Source of the DNA: an uncultured Chloroflexota bacterium | Lineage (GTDB): Bacteria > Chloroflexota > Chloroflexia > Thermomicrobiales > UBA6265 | Direction: 5' to 3' | Length of the DNA stretch: 32,990 bases | NCBI GenBank assembly: GCA_937901745.1 | Contig: CALGSZ010000110.1 | Location: forward strand, 1 to 32,990 | Shown here: positions 7,181-15,278 of the stretch, in pieces | Position numbering within the stretch: the first letter of the stretch is position 1 | How the letters are laid out: each line of letters starts with the position of its first letter | Made by a program: the position numbers and the translations under genes | The notes under the pieces: model-generated | What the model was told of the DNA's origin: nothing | The model's input: only the letters and a program-made list of their open reading frames with translations | The model's database searches: none

Positions 7181-8215
7181 CTACGGCTCACCGATCTCTT
7201 CGATCTCCGGCTCTAGATGAATGCCAAAGCGTTCTTCGATTCGTGCCTGCGCCGTGGCGATCAACTCGCGAACTTGCGCCGCCGTGCCGCCCCCGGCGTT
7301 GACGATGAAATTGCTGTGCTTGGTCGAGAACGACACCGGCCCGACCGCGAACCCCTTCAGACCGGCCACCTCCAGCAGCCGGCCGGCGAAATCGCCCGGC
7401 GGATTCGTGAACGTCGAGCCGGCGCAGGCGCCCGTCGGCTGCGTCCGCCGCCGGTACTCCGCGTGCTCCTCGGCCAGTCGCAACAGCTCCTCTCGGTCGC
7501 CCTTCGGCAGCCGCAGGACCGCCTCCAGCACGTGGTACGGCCGAGGCCGCGCCGCCGCCTTCAGCGTCGTGTACCGGTAGGCCGGCGCCAGCCAATCACG
7601 CCCGACCTCCTGCACGTTGCCGCTGTTGTCGAGGACAACAACAGAAACGAGGTGGTCCTTCTGCTCCGTCCCGTGAGCGCCGGCGTTGTTGACGGTCGCC
7701 CCGCCGATCGTCCCCGGCAGACCGACCGCCCACTCCATCCCGGCCCAGCCGCGTTCGCAGCAGAAGCGGCCGACCCAGGAGAGCGGCGCCTGCGCCCCCA
7801 CGCGGAGCAGCACCGTGTCGCCCTCATCCTCGACGGAGAGCAGCCGCTCTGCCCGCTCCCCCGGCGTCCGGGACAAGATGACGAGACCACGGATGCCCCG
7901 GTCGCCAACGAGGAGATTGCTGCCGCCGCCGATGACCGTCACCGGCAGCCCCTCGTCCTGAGCCCAGGCCACGGCGGCGATCAGGTCGTCCCGAGTCGGC
8001 GCGCGAACCAGGAAATCCGCCGGCCCGCCGATCCGCCACGTCGTGTGGAGCGACATCGGCGAGTTCTCGAGAATCTTCAGATGGGGATGCCCGGGGATCG
8101 TCAGCACCGCGGTTGCCGCCCCGGCGCCGCGCCGATCCCGGTGCCGGCCATTCGCTCGCTCGGGCGCGGCCGGCTGTCCAGTCGCCGCCGTCATCCGGTC
8201 CCTCTCCCCCATCAC
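7181..8215 (-). CDS. murB: UDP-N-acetylenolpyruvoylglucosamine reductase
   Basis: A 344-residue FAD enzyme reducing enolpyruvyl-UDP-GlcNAc to UDP-MurNAc with NADPH. FAD-binding marks include TTWRIGGPADFLV, IGGGSNLLV and GLPGTIGGATVNNAGAHG. The catalytic serine lies in GSTFTNP, and the catalytic glutamate in LEPEIEEIG at the C-terminus. It has the short form lacking the E. coli-type tyrosine loop. The GTG start overlaps the murC stop (GTGA). The ATG seven codons in (8194) has the better GGGGAGAGG site and may be the true start; either leaves a polar N-terminal extension of some 35-45 residues ahead of the domain. Confidence 0.95.
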   Translation of the reverse strand: MMGERDRMTAATGQPAAPERANGRHRDRRGAGAATAVLTIPGHPHLKILENSPMSLHTTWRIGGPADFLVRAPTRDDLIAAVAWAQDEGLPVTVIGGGSNLLVGDRGIRGLVILSRTPGERAERLLSVEDEGDTVLLRVGAQAPLSWVGRFCCERGWAGMEWAVGLPGTIGGATVNNAGAHGTEQKDHLVSVVVLDNSGNVQEVGRDWLAPAYRYTTLKAAARPRPYHVLEAVLRLPKGDREELLRLAEEHAEYRRRTQPTGACAGSTFTNPPGDFAGRLLEVAGLKGFAVGPVSFSTKHSNFIVNAGGGTAAQVRELIATAQARIEERFGIHLEPEIEEIGEP

Positions 8216-9606
8216 GCCCGGCTCTCGAGCAGACGCAGAAGTCGCGGGCCCACTGTCGTCACGTCGCCCGCGCCGATCGTCAGCACGACATCTCCCGGTT
8301 GCACCGCGCCCGCCAGCAGCGTCGCCGCCTCGGCTGGATTGTCAGCGGCGTACGGCCGGCGCCGCATCAGTCGCCGCATATCCTCGGAGCAGATGCCGAG
8401 CGTATCGGTCTCCCGCGAAGGATAGATCTCCAAAATCACCGCCTCGTCGGCATCGTCGAACGCCGCCGCGAACTCGGCGAGCAGCGCCTTGGTGCGGCTA
8501 TACGTGTGCGGCTGGAACACCGCCCAGAGTCGCCGACCCGGGAACCGCTCGCGCGCTGTCCGCAGCACCGCTCGAATCTCCGTCGGGTGGTGACCGTAGT
8601 CGTCGATCACCAGGACGCCCGCCACCTCCCCCCGCCGCTCGAAGCGTCGCCCAATGCCCGCGAACGACTCGAGCGCCGCCGCTGCCGATCGCGTCTCGCA
8701 GCCGAGCGCCGCCAGCGCCGCCAGCGCCGCGGTCGCGTTGCGCGCGTTGTGCCGGCCGGGCACGCGCAGTCGCAGGGGCACCACCTGCCCATCCGGTGTC
8801 CGCACCTGCCAAGCGCCGTCGCCCGCGCAAACTTGCCAGTCGGAGCCGGAGCATTCGCCGAACGTCACGACACGCGCGTCCGGTGGAAGCTCCATCCGCG
8901 CGGCGACGCGGCCACAGCCCGGATCGTCGTGCGCAATCACGAGCGTTCCGCCCGGCCGCAGTCCACCGGCGAACGCCACGAAGTCGGCATCGTAGCTCTC
9001 TTGATCGGGAAAGATGTCGGGATGGTCGTACTCGACGTTGGTGATGACCGCCACCTCCGGCCGCAGCCAGAGGAAGGCATGATCGAACTCGTCCGCTTCG
9101 ACGACGACCGCATCGCCTTCACCCGGCTCCGCGTTCTGTCCGGTCTCCGCCAGAATCGCGCCGATCGCGTAGGTCGGCTTGCGGCCGAGCGTGCGCAGCG
9201 CGGAGGCGATCATCGCGCTCGTCGTCGATTTCCCATGCGAGCCAGCGACAGCCACGCAGCGACGCTCGTTGGCGATCATCGCCAGCAGCTGTCCCCGCGC
9301 GACGCGCGTCACGCCAGCCCGAATTGCCGCCGCCAGCTCCGCGTGCTCGCGCCGCGCTGCTCGCGTATCGACCAAGAGATCGGCCGCGGTCGCCCGTTCG
9401 ACATCCGTGTGCCCGATGTTGACCGGGATACCGAGCCGGCGGAGCGCCTCGCACTGCTCCGAATCCACCGCGTCCGAGCCGCTGACAGTGTATCCCCACG
9501 CGTGGAGGATGCGCGCCAAGCCGCTCATGCCGATCCCGCCGATGCCGACGAAGTGGATGCGCGCCGGTGGCGGCGGCAAGCTGGCGAGGGTGGCTTCGGC
9601 CATCAT
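8212..9606 (-). CDS. murC: UDP-N-acetylmuramate--L-alanine ligase
   Basis: A 464-residue Mur ligase that adds L-alanine to UDP-MurNAc. The N-terminal UDP-binding domain has HFVGIGGIGMSGLARIL (about residues 18-34), the central domain has the ATP loop GSHGKSTT (about 123-130), and the C-terminal domain has IDDYGHHPTEI followed by FQPHTYSRT, both diagnostic of MurC. The ATG overlaps the murD stop by 4 bases (ATGA), showing translational coupling. Full length, no missing catalytic element. Confidence 0.97.
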   Translation of the reverse strand: MMAEATLASLPPPPARIHFVGIGGIGMSGLARILHAWGYTVSGSDAVDSEQCEALRRLGIPVNIGHTDVERATAADLLVDTRAARREHAELAAAIRAGVTRVARGQLLAMIANERRCVAVAGSHGKSTTSAMIASALRTLGRKPTYAIGAILAETGQNAEPGEGDAVVVEADEFDHAFLWLRPEVAVITNVEYDHPDIFPDQESYDADFVAFAGGLRPGGTLVIAHDDPGCGRVAARMELPPDARVVTFGECSGSDWQVCAGDGAWQVRTPDGQVVPLRLRVPGRHNARNATAALAALAALGCETRSAAAALESFAGIGRRFERRGEVAGVLVIDDYGHHPTEIRAVLRTARERFPGRRLWAVFQPHTYSRTKALLAEFAAAFDDADEAVILEIYPSRETDTLGICSEDMRRLMRRRPYAADNPAEAATLLAGAVQPGDVVLTIGAGDVTTVGPRLLRLLESRA

Positions 9607-11048
9607 CGCGCCTCCGTCCGCGCCATCAGTGCGCGCACCGCTTCCCGGAAACGCTCGCCGCGCTCGAACTCATCGCGAAAGAGTCCGAAGCTCGCGCAGC
9701 CCGGGGAGAGAAGGACGACGTCGCCCGGCTGAGCCGCCGCTGCCGCTGCTTCGACGGCCGCCGCCATCGACTCGAAAGGTCCTTGCGTCGGGACGCTCAC
9801 GCTTGCCAGCATCGCTTCCAGGCGGGGCGTTGCCGTGCCATGCAGCAAGTAGACCACACTTCCCGCCTCTTGTGCCGCCTTGGCAAGGGGCCAGAGATCG
9901 AGTCGCTTGTCCGCCCCACCCGCGATCAGATGAACGCGCCGGCCTGCGAAGCTCCGCAGCGACGCCACCACCGCCGCCGGCGCCGTCGCTGCCGTGTCGT
10001 TGACGTAGGTAACGCCGTCCACCTCCCCGACCGTCTCTTCCCGGTCGCGCACGCCGGTGAAGGACGCTAGGCCTGCAGCGACCGCCTCCGGGGGAGCGCC
10101 CCGCAGGAGAGCCGCCGCGGCAGCCGCCGCCGCGTTCTCCAGCCGGTGCTTCGGCCAGCCGCCTGGCGTCGGGATCGTCACTTCCACGCCAGAGATTCGC
10201 GCTTTCAGCTCGCCGTCGCCGATCCAGCAGCCATCTCCGCCCCGGTCGCCGAAGCCGAACGGCACGACCCGCGCCCGCGTGCTCGTCGCGGCCCTCCAAG
10301 CCTCCGGATCGTCGGCATTGACGACAAGCGCATCGCCCGGCCGCTGGTGATGGGCGATGCTGCGCTTCGTCTCCGCGTATTCGTCGAAGCTCTCGTAGGT
10401 ATCGAGGTGATCTTCCGCGATGTTCGTCAGCACCGCGATCTGCGGCGATAGGCCGTGCTCGGCCATCGCCTCCAGCTGCCAGTTGGAGATCTCCAGCACG
10501 ACAGGAGTGTCGGGCGTGATCCGGCCCAGCTGCCCGACGGCGGTGATTCCCATGTTCCCGGCGAGCACCGTCCGCGGATCCCAGGCTGCCAGCATCGCCG
10601 CGCAGAGAGTCGCGGTCGTCGTCTTCCCTTTCGTCCCCGTCACCCCGATCACCGGAGCGGGACAGGCGCGCAGGAAGAGGCTCATCTCCATCTCGATCGG
10701 GACGCCGGTGCTTCGCGCGATTTGCAGGAACCGTGAGGTGCGGCGGACGGTCGGATTGCGCACGACCATGTCGGCCCCCTCCGGCGTGAAGTCGCGCTCC
10801 TCGTGCCGGCCGAGCACGTACCTGATCGGCAAGCCCGCCAGGCGTTGCAGCGGCTCCGCCAGCTCGGCTTCCGTCTTCAGGTCGGTGACGGTGACCAGCG
10901 CCCCCCGCTCGGCGAGAAAGCGCGCCACGCCAATCCCGCCTTCCCGGGTGCCAAGGCCCATCACCGTGACGCGCCGACCGGCAACCGGCAGCCGATCGCC
11001 GATCGCTACTCCGTCGCTCGCGTCGTCACCCCTGTCGCGGTCTGTCAT
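9603..11048 (-). CDS. murD: UDP-N-acetylmuramoylalanine--D-glutamate ligase
   Basis: A 481-residue Mur ligase adding D-glutamate. It has VTVMGLGTREGGIGVARFL near the N-terminus, the ATP loop GVTGTKGKTTT, the central NIAEDHLDTYESFDEYAETK and the C-terminal YVNDTAATAPAA and LLSPGCASFGLF, all typical of MurD. The start is the ATG at 11046-11048, preceded by GGAAGGA; the open frame further upstream only shadows mraY. The gap to mraY is 29 bases, and the 3' end overlaps murC. In many bacteria ftsW and murG sit between murD and murC, but here there is no room for them. Confidence 0.97.
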   Translation of the reverse strand: MTDRDRGDDASDGVAIGDRLPVAGRRVTVMGLGTREGGIGVARFLAERGALVTVTDLKTEAELAEPLQRLAGLPIRYVLGRHEERDFTPEGADMVVRNPTVRRTSRFLQIARSTGVPIEMEMSLFLRACPAPVIGVTGTKGKTTTATLCAAMLAAWDPRTVLAGNMGITAVGQLGRITPDTPVVLEISNWQLEAMAEHGLSPQIAVLTNIAEDHLDTYESFDEYAETKRSIAHHQRPGDALVVNADDPEAWRAATSTRARVVPFGFGDRGGDGCWIGDGELKARISGVEVTIPTPGGWPKHRLENAAAAAAAALLRGAPPEAVAAGLASFTGVRDREETVGEVDGVTYVNDTAATAPAAVVASLRSFAGRRVHLIAGGADKRLDLWPLAKAAQEAGSVVYLLHGTATPRLEAMLASVSVPTQGPFESMAAAVEAAAAAAQPGDVVLLSPGCASFGLFRDEFERGERFREAVRALMARTEAR

Positions 11049-11077
11049 CGTCCTTCCACCAGCGCTCGGCAACCGGC

Positions 11078-12142
11078 CTACAGGAGCGCCAGCGCCACCC
11101 CGAGCAGGCCGGACATCATCCCGACCATCCAGAAGCGCATCGTGACCTGCGTCTCTGACCAGCCCATCAGCTCGAAGTGATGATGCAGCGGCGTCATCTT
11201 GAAGAGCCGCTTGCCCTCGCCGGTCCGGCGCTTCGTCCACTTGAAATAGAGCACCTGCAAGATCACCGAGAGGGTCTCGGCGACGAAGACGAAGCCGACG
11301 ACCGGCAGCAGCAGCCATTGTCCCGTCATGAACGCCGCCGTCGCCAGCGCCCCTCCGATCGCCAGCGAGCCGGTGTCACCCATGAAGACCTGGGCCGGAT
11401 GGGCGTTGAACCACAGGAAGCCCATCAAGCTGCCGACCATCGTGAAGCAGAAGGTCACGACTCCGAGCTGCCCCTGCCGGTAGGCGATGATGCCGTAGGC
11501 GACGAAGGCGATCGCCGCCAACCCGGCCGCCAGTGTGTCGAGCCCGTCCGTCAGGTTGACCGCGTTCGCCGTGGCAACGATCACGAACGCGGCAATCGGC
11601 AAATAGAACCAGCCGATATCGTGGCGCCCCCAAAACGGCACGTAGATGTGGTGCAGGTCCAGCCCGTAGGGAGCGGGGAAGCGCAAGACGCAGGCGGTCG
11701 CGATGCCGAAGAGCGTCAGCCAGGCGAACTTGAAGCGGCCGGCCAACCCGCGCGTCGTTCCACCGACGAGGTTCATCCGGTCGTCCACAGCGCCGAGGAC
11801 AGCCGCGGCCAACAGTATGCCGATCGGCAAGAGCATCGAGAGGCGTCCCGCCAGATTGAAGACCGCGGTGATGAGGACGACCGTCAGCGCGATCATCAGA
11901 CCGCCCATCGTCGGGGTCCCGGTCTTGCGGATCACGTGATCCTGCGGTCCCTCTTCCCGGATTTGCTTGCCGATCTTCTTGAGGCGAAGGAAGGTGACGA
12001 TCGGTTGCCCGAGGATGAGCGTAACCACAAACGCCAGCGCCGCCAGAGCGAGCGAGACCGCCATGTTCTCATTGGGGTCGGTCGGCATGACACTGCCGAC
12101 AAGGAGCAATCGCTCCACGTCCGGCGTGGCGTATGCGTTCAT
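11078..12142 (-). CDS. mraY: Phospho-N-acetylmuramoyl-pentapeptide transferase
   Basis: A 354-residue polytopic membrane enzyme that transfers phospho-MurNAc-pentapeptide to undecaprenyl phosphate, making lipid I. Diagnostic segments are KTGTPTMGGLM (about residues 72-82), GAVDDRMNL with the catalytic aspartates, NAVNLTDGLDTLA, FMGDTGSLAIGG and the C-terminal KMTPLHHHFELMGWSE. The N-terminus before the first helix is about 25 residues longer than usual. The ATG overlaps the murF stop by 4 bases; an internal ATG at codon 27 is an alternative. Confidence 0.97.
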   Translation of the reverse strand: MNAYATPDVERLLLVGSVMPTDPNENMAVSLALAALAFVVTLILGQPIVTFLRLKKIGKQIREEGPQDHVIRKTGTPTMGGLMIALTVVLITAVFNLAGRLSMLLPIGILLAAAVLGAVDDRMNLVGGTTRGLAGRFKFAWLTLFGIATACVLRFPAPYGLDLHHIYVPFWGRHDIGWFYLPIAAFVIVATANAVNLTDGLDTLAAGLAAIAFVAYGIIAYRQGQLGVVTFCFTMVGSLMGFLWFNAHPAQVFMGDTGSLAIGGALATAAFMTGQWLLLPVVGFVFVAETLSVILQVLYFKWTKRRTGEGKRLFKMTPLHHHFELMGWSETQVTMRFWMVGMMSGLLGVALALL

Positions 12143-13572
12143 GCCCTATGGCCGGCGCGACTCTCCGCCGGTTCTGCTCGTAATGCCATGACCACGTCCT
12201 CCATCTGGAGCCCGCGAGAGCCCTTCAGGAGGACCGTGTCTCCCTCCCGCAGCTCGCGCCTCAAGTGCGCGATCAACTCCTCGCGTTGATCGAGACCAAA
12301 TGATGTCACGATCAACGGCCGCCCGTCGACAGACGCGGTTTCTTGCGCCTCCTCCGCGATGATCCGCGCCAGCTCACCAAAGGTCACGAGCACGTCCGCC
12401 ACCTCCGCGACGCGCCGGCCGACGATGCGATGCTCCTCCTCCGTCACCGAGCCGAGCTCGCGCATATCTCCGAGTACGGCGACGGCCCGCTTCGGGCGCA
12501 GTTCCTGCAGCAGCCCCAGCGCCGAGAGAACCGACGGCGTGCTCGCGTTGTAGGTGTCGTCAATCATCCGCGATCCGTTCGGCCCCGGCAGCACCAGCAG
12601 GCGGACCTGAATTCCCGGATCGCTGAAGCCGGGCAGCATTTCGGAGATGTGCATCCCCATCGCCTTCCCGACCGCGAAGCCCGCCAATGCTAGCTGCACC
12701 GCGTGCCCGCCGATCAGCGGCACCTTGACGTGGAATGGCTCGCCGTCCAGATGCAGCCGGAACGACGTTCCATCGAGTCCGTGCGTCTCGACGCGGTCCG
12801 CGCGCACGTCATGGTCCGCGCCGAGCCCGAAGGTGACGACGCGGCCACGGCACCGCTCGGCCATCGCCCGCACCCGGTGATCGTCCCCGTTCAAGACGGC
12901 CACCCCGTCCTCAGGCAGCGCATCAACCAGCTCCGCCTTCGTCTGCGCGATCGCCTCGATGGTGCCCATGCGCTCCAGGTGGACGGGGTAAACGTTCGTC
13001 ACCACCCCAATGCGCGGCCGGGCGATGTTGGCCAGCAGCGTCAGCTCGCCGAAGGCATACGCGCCGCCCATCTCCAGCACGGCCACCTCGGTGCCGGGCT
13101 CGATCTCCAGGATGCAGAGCGGCAGTCCGATCTCGCTATTGAGATTGCCGGCGCTGCGGTAGGTCCGGTACCGCTGCCCAAGCACGGCGGCGACGACCTC
13201 TTTCGTGCTCGTCTTGCCGACGCTGCCGGTGATGCCGACGACCGTCAGGTTCAGCTTTTGTCGCCGCGCCGTCGCCAGTTGCTGTAACGCCGTGACCGGC
13301 TCCTCGACGACGATCAACGGCAGCGGGGCGCTCTCTTGCGCGGCCGCCCACTCACGCCGGACCAGCGCCGCGCTCGCGCCGCGCGCGGCCGCCTCCTGCA
13401 CGAAGTCATGCCCATCGAACCGCTCGCCCTTGATCGCGATGAAGAGGTCGCCCGGCTGCACTTGCTTGGAATTCCGCTCGACCCAGCGGAACTCCGTCGC
13501 CGGCGCAAGCACGCCGCGCACCTCCGCGCCGGTCGCGTCGAGCACCTCCGAGAGCGGAATCGGTGGTCTCAT
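12139..13572 (-). CDS. murF: UDP-N-acetylmuramoyl-tripeptide--D-alanyl-D-alanine ligase
   Basis: A 477-residue Mur ligase adding the D-Ala-D-Ala made by Ddl. The N-terminal domain contains DLFIAIKGERFDGHDFV (about residues 42-58), then the ATP loop GITGSVGKTSTKE (about 113-125), and the C-terminal domain has MIDDTYNASTPSVLSAL and AVLGDMRELG, diagnostic of MurF. Its substrate, UDP-MurNAc-tripeptide, needs MurE, whose gene normally sits just upstream but is absent here: the murF ATG overlaps the rsmH stop by 4 bases. Confidence 0.97.
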   Translation of the reverse strand: MRPPIPLSEVLDATGAEVRGVLAPATEFRWVERNSKQVQPGDLFIAIKGERFDGHDFVQEAAARGASAALVRREWAAAQESAPLPLIVVEEPVTALQQLATARRQKLNLTVVGITGSVGKTSTKEVVAAVLGQRYRTYRSAGNLNSEIGLPLCILEIEPGTEVAVLEMGGAYAFGELTLLANIARPRIGVVTNVYPVHLERMGTIEAIAQTKAELVDALPEDGVAVLNGDDHRVRAMAERCRGRVVTFGLGADHDVRADRVETHGLDGTSFRLHLDGEPFHVKVPLIGGHAVQLALAGFAVGKAMGMHISEMLPGFSDPGIQVRLLVLPGPNGSRMIDDTYNASTPSVLSALGLLQELRPKRAVAVLGDMRELGSVTEEEHRIVGRRVAEVADVLVTFGELARIIAEEAQETASVDGRPLIVTSFGLDQREELIAHLRRELREGDTVLLKGSRGLQMEDVVMALRAEPAESRAGHRA

Positions 13573-14654
13573 CCTTCGCTCCTTGCGCCTGCCCCGTCTC
13601 CCTCATCGACGGAGAGCCGCTCCGCCACGCGCATGATCGCGCTCCGGCTGCGCGGGTTGGCTTCAATCTCTTCTTGGCTCGGCCTGATCGCCCGCCCGAC
13701 CGGTCGCAGCCGGGGTTGATGATCGCAGGTGCAAACCGGCTGCTCCGGCGGGCAGATGCAGGTCGCGCTTTCATGCTGGATGAACCGCTTCACGATCCGG
13801 TCCTCCAGCGAGTGGAAGCTGATGACGGCCAGCCTTCCACCCGGCGCCAGCACCTCGACCGCGCCCGCCAGCGCCAGCTCGAGCGCCCCAAGCTCGTCAT
13901 TCGTCACGATGCGCAGCGCCTGAAACGTCTTGGTCGCCGGATGGATATCGCCGCGCCGGCCGCCCACCGCCTTGCTGACGATCTCCGCCAGGCGCGTCGT
14001 CGTCGCGATCGGCTCCCGCGCCCGCTCTCTCACGATCGCCGCGGCGATCCGGCGCGCCTTCGGCTCCTCCCCGTACCGCCAGATCAGCGATGCCAGCTCA
14101 TCTTCGGGCAAGGAATTCACCAGCGTCGCCGCCGGCTCGCCCCGCGTCGGATCGAACCGCATGTCGAGCGGTCCTTCGAGCCGGAACGCGAAGCCGCGCT
14201 CGGGCGCGGCAAGCTGAAACGAAGATAGCCCCAGGTCGAGCAGGACACCATCGAGCGGCGCCAATCCCGATTCCTGGGCAACCTCGGCCAGCCGCGCGAA
14301 GTTCGCCTGCACCAGCCTGAGACGATCCCCCAGGCCGCGTTCCTTCGACAGCCGCTCCCCACGCGCGATTGCCTCTGGGTCCGCGTCGAGCGCGAGCACG
14401 ATGCCATCCGGCGCGCTCGCTTCGAGGATCGCCAGCGTGTGGCTCCCACCGCCGAACGTCCCATCGAGGTAGCGGCCGCCCGGCCGGGGACGCAACGCCT
14501 CGACGGCCTCCCGCAACAGAACCGGCCGATGCGTTACCGCCTCGGCCGCGTCAGTCTCCGTACTAGTGGTGGTCGGGTGATCTAGATGAGTGTGGCCAAT
14601 CGCTGCGCGATCTCGACGCCGCCCTCGTCGATCGCCGCTTGCTGCTCTTCCCAT
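13569..14654 (-). CDS. rsmH: 16S rRNA (cytosine1402-N4)-methyltransferase RsmH
   Basis: A class I SAM methyltransferase (MraW/RsmH) that methylates C1402 in the ribosomal P site. The motifs are THRPVLLREAVEAL, then YLDGTFGGGSHT (SAM loop, about residues 62-73), DGVLLDLGLSSFQL and LAVISFHSLEDRIVKRF. A cysteine cluster (CICPPEQPVCTCD) near the end is typical. No ATG, GTG or TTG lies between the mraZ stop and the conserved N-terminus. The nearest start is the ATG at 14652-14654, with GGAG 9 bases upstream, overlapping mraZ by 73 bases and adding about 40 arginine-rich residues. A non-standard start (for example ATT at 14598-14600) is the alternative. Confidence 0.93.
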   Translation of the reverse strand: MGRAASGDRRGRRRDRAAIGHTHLDHPTTTSTETDAAEAVTHRPVLLREAVEALRPRPGGRYLDGTFGGGSHTLAILEASAPDGIVLALDADPEAIARGERLSKERGLGDRLRLVQANFARLAEVAQESGLAPLDGVLLDLGLSSFQLAAPERGFAFRLEGPLDMRFDPTRGEPAATLVNSLPEDELASLIWRYGEEPKARRIAAAIVRERAREPIATTTRLAEIVSKAVGGRRGDIHPATKTFQALRIVTNDELGALELALAGAVEVLAPGGRLAVISFHSLEDRIVKRFIQHESATCICPPEQPVCTCDHQPRLRPVGRAIRPSQEEIEANPRSRSAIMRVAERLSVDEGDGAGARSEG

Positions 14655-15010
14655 CGCGCCGGGCTCCAGATCTCGATCGAGGAATGCACGCCAACGACGT
14701 AGACCTCGCGCTCGAGCCCAGCGTACTGCCGCAGCTCCGGCGGCACCAAGATCCGTCCCTGGCCATCCAGCTCCAGGTTGACCGCTTCGGCGAACACCAT
14801 CCGCCGGAACGCGCGCGCGTCTGGGTCGGTGATCGGCAGCGCGTTGACCTTCTCGGCGAGCGGGATCCATGTCGACATGGGATAGAGCGCCAGGCACCGG
14901 TCGATGCCCCGTGTCAGGACAACGCCTTCCGTCAGCGCCTCACGGAAGCGCGCTGGGATCGCGAGTCGGCCCTTAGCGTCGAGTGTGTGGGCATATCGCC
15001 CGAGAAACAT
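14582..15010 (-). CDS. mraZ: Transcriptional regulator MraZ
   Basis: A 142-residue MraZ, an AbrB-like DNA-binding protein that forms rings and controls its own dcw operon. It has the two tandem halves expected: FLGRYAHTLDAKGRLAIPARF at the start and AVNLELDGQGRILVPPELR from about residue 76, each with the D-x-x-GR core. The ATG at 15008-15010 fits family N-termini; an in-frame GTG at 15037 is possible. It is the first gene of the cluster, and its presumed binding repeats lie 78-103 bases upstream. Confidence 0.95.
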   Translation of the reverse strand: MFLGRYAHTLDAKGRLAIPARFREALTEGVVLTRGIDRCLALYPMSTWIPLAEKVNALPITDPDARAFRRMVFAEAVNLELDGQGRILVPPELRQYAGLEREVYVVGVHSSIEIWSPARWEEQQAAIDEGGVEIAQRLATLI

Positions 15011-15073
15011 CCGATCCGGCACCCTGCGGGGTGGCACGGGGAAGCGACTATCGCGTGGGCGAGAGCTGGGATG

Positions 15074-15082
15074 TTATCCACA
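15074..15082 (+). promoter_or_regulatory. DnaA box, perfect match
   Basis: TTATCCACA matches the DnaA consensus TTATNCACA exactly. It lies between the mraZ start codon and the MraZ-type repeats, in the predicted mraZ 5' untranslated region. Confidence 0.6.
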
Positions 15083-15087
15083 GGGGA

Positions 15088-15113
15088 CGCCACTTATCCC
15101 CACTTCTCCCCAC
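15088..15113 (-). promoter_or_regulatory. MraZ-type operator: three TGGGN repeats at 10-base spacing
   Basis: Read on the minus strand, GTGGGGAGAA, GTGGGGATAA and GTGGCG follow one another with an exact 10-base period. This equals TGGGN units separated by 5 bases, the arrangement known for MraZ binding sites upstream of mraZ in E. coli; the third unit (TGGCG) is degenerate. It lies just downstream of the predicted transcription start, a position suited to autorepression. The middle unit also forms a near-match DnaA box (TTATCCCCA, 15094-15102). Confidence 0.7.
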
Positions 15114-15115
15114 CG

Positions 15116-15124
15116 TTATCCACA
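15116..15124 (+). promoter_or_regulatory. DnaA box, perfect match, at the mraZ start site
   Basis: A second exact TTATCCACA, 42 bases from the first. It touches the last base of the predicted -10 of the mraZ promoter and covers the expected start site, so DnaA binding here would be expected to occlude the promoter. Confidence 0.6.
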
Positions 15125-15152
15125 GCATACGTCCTTTGGCCCCTCCTGTCCA
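15124..15152 (-). promoter_or_regulatory. Predicted mraZ (dcw operon) promoter
   Basis: On the minus strand TGGACA (5 of 6 to TTGACA, at 15147-15152) and TATGCT (at 15124-15129) are separated by exactly 17 bases. The predicted start is near 15117, giving a leader of about 107 bases that contains the MraZ repeats and a DnaA box. Confidence 0.55.
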
Positions 15153-15211
15153 CCCCCCGAGCGTCTACCTCATCCCCGCATACGTACGATCCATTTACCC
15201 GCAAACCCATC

Positions 15212-15240
15212 TTGAATAAGAACAATAGTTCTGATACTAT
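15212..15240 (+). promoter_or_regulatory. Promoter of the 83-residue orphan gene
   Basis: TTGAAT (15212-15217) and TACTAT (15235-15240) are 17 bases apart, and TG at 15232-15233 makes an extended -10. The spacer holds inverted repeats AGAAC-AATA-GTTCT and ATAGT-N6-ACTAT, which could be an operator. The start is predicted near 15247. Confidence 0.6.
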
Positions 15241-15278
15241 GACAGCGCGTCAACGACGCGGCGACAAAGGAGGAAACA

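Noticed and set aside
8113..9732. A 539-codon plus-strand open frame opposite murB, murC and the murD end
   Set aside because: It spans three real antisense genes and has the arginine-rich composition of a reverse-strand shadow.
11177..12289. A 370-codon plus-strand open frame opposite mraY and the murF end
   Set aside because: Low-complexity Arg/Asp/Gln/His product mirroring the opposite strand; no ribosome site or domain.
15011..15278. A replication origin, suggested by clustered DnaA boxes
   Set aside because: No dnaA, dnaN or gyrase genes are nearby, no AT-rich unwinding tract is evident, and the boxes sit exactly at the mraZ promoter with MraZ repeats, so a regulatory role explains them better.
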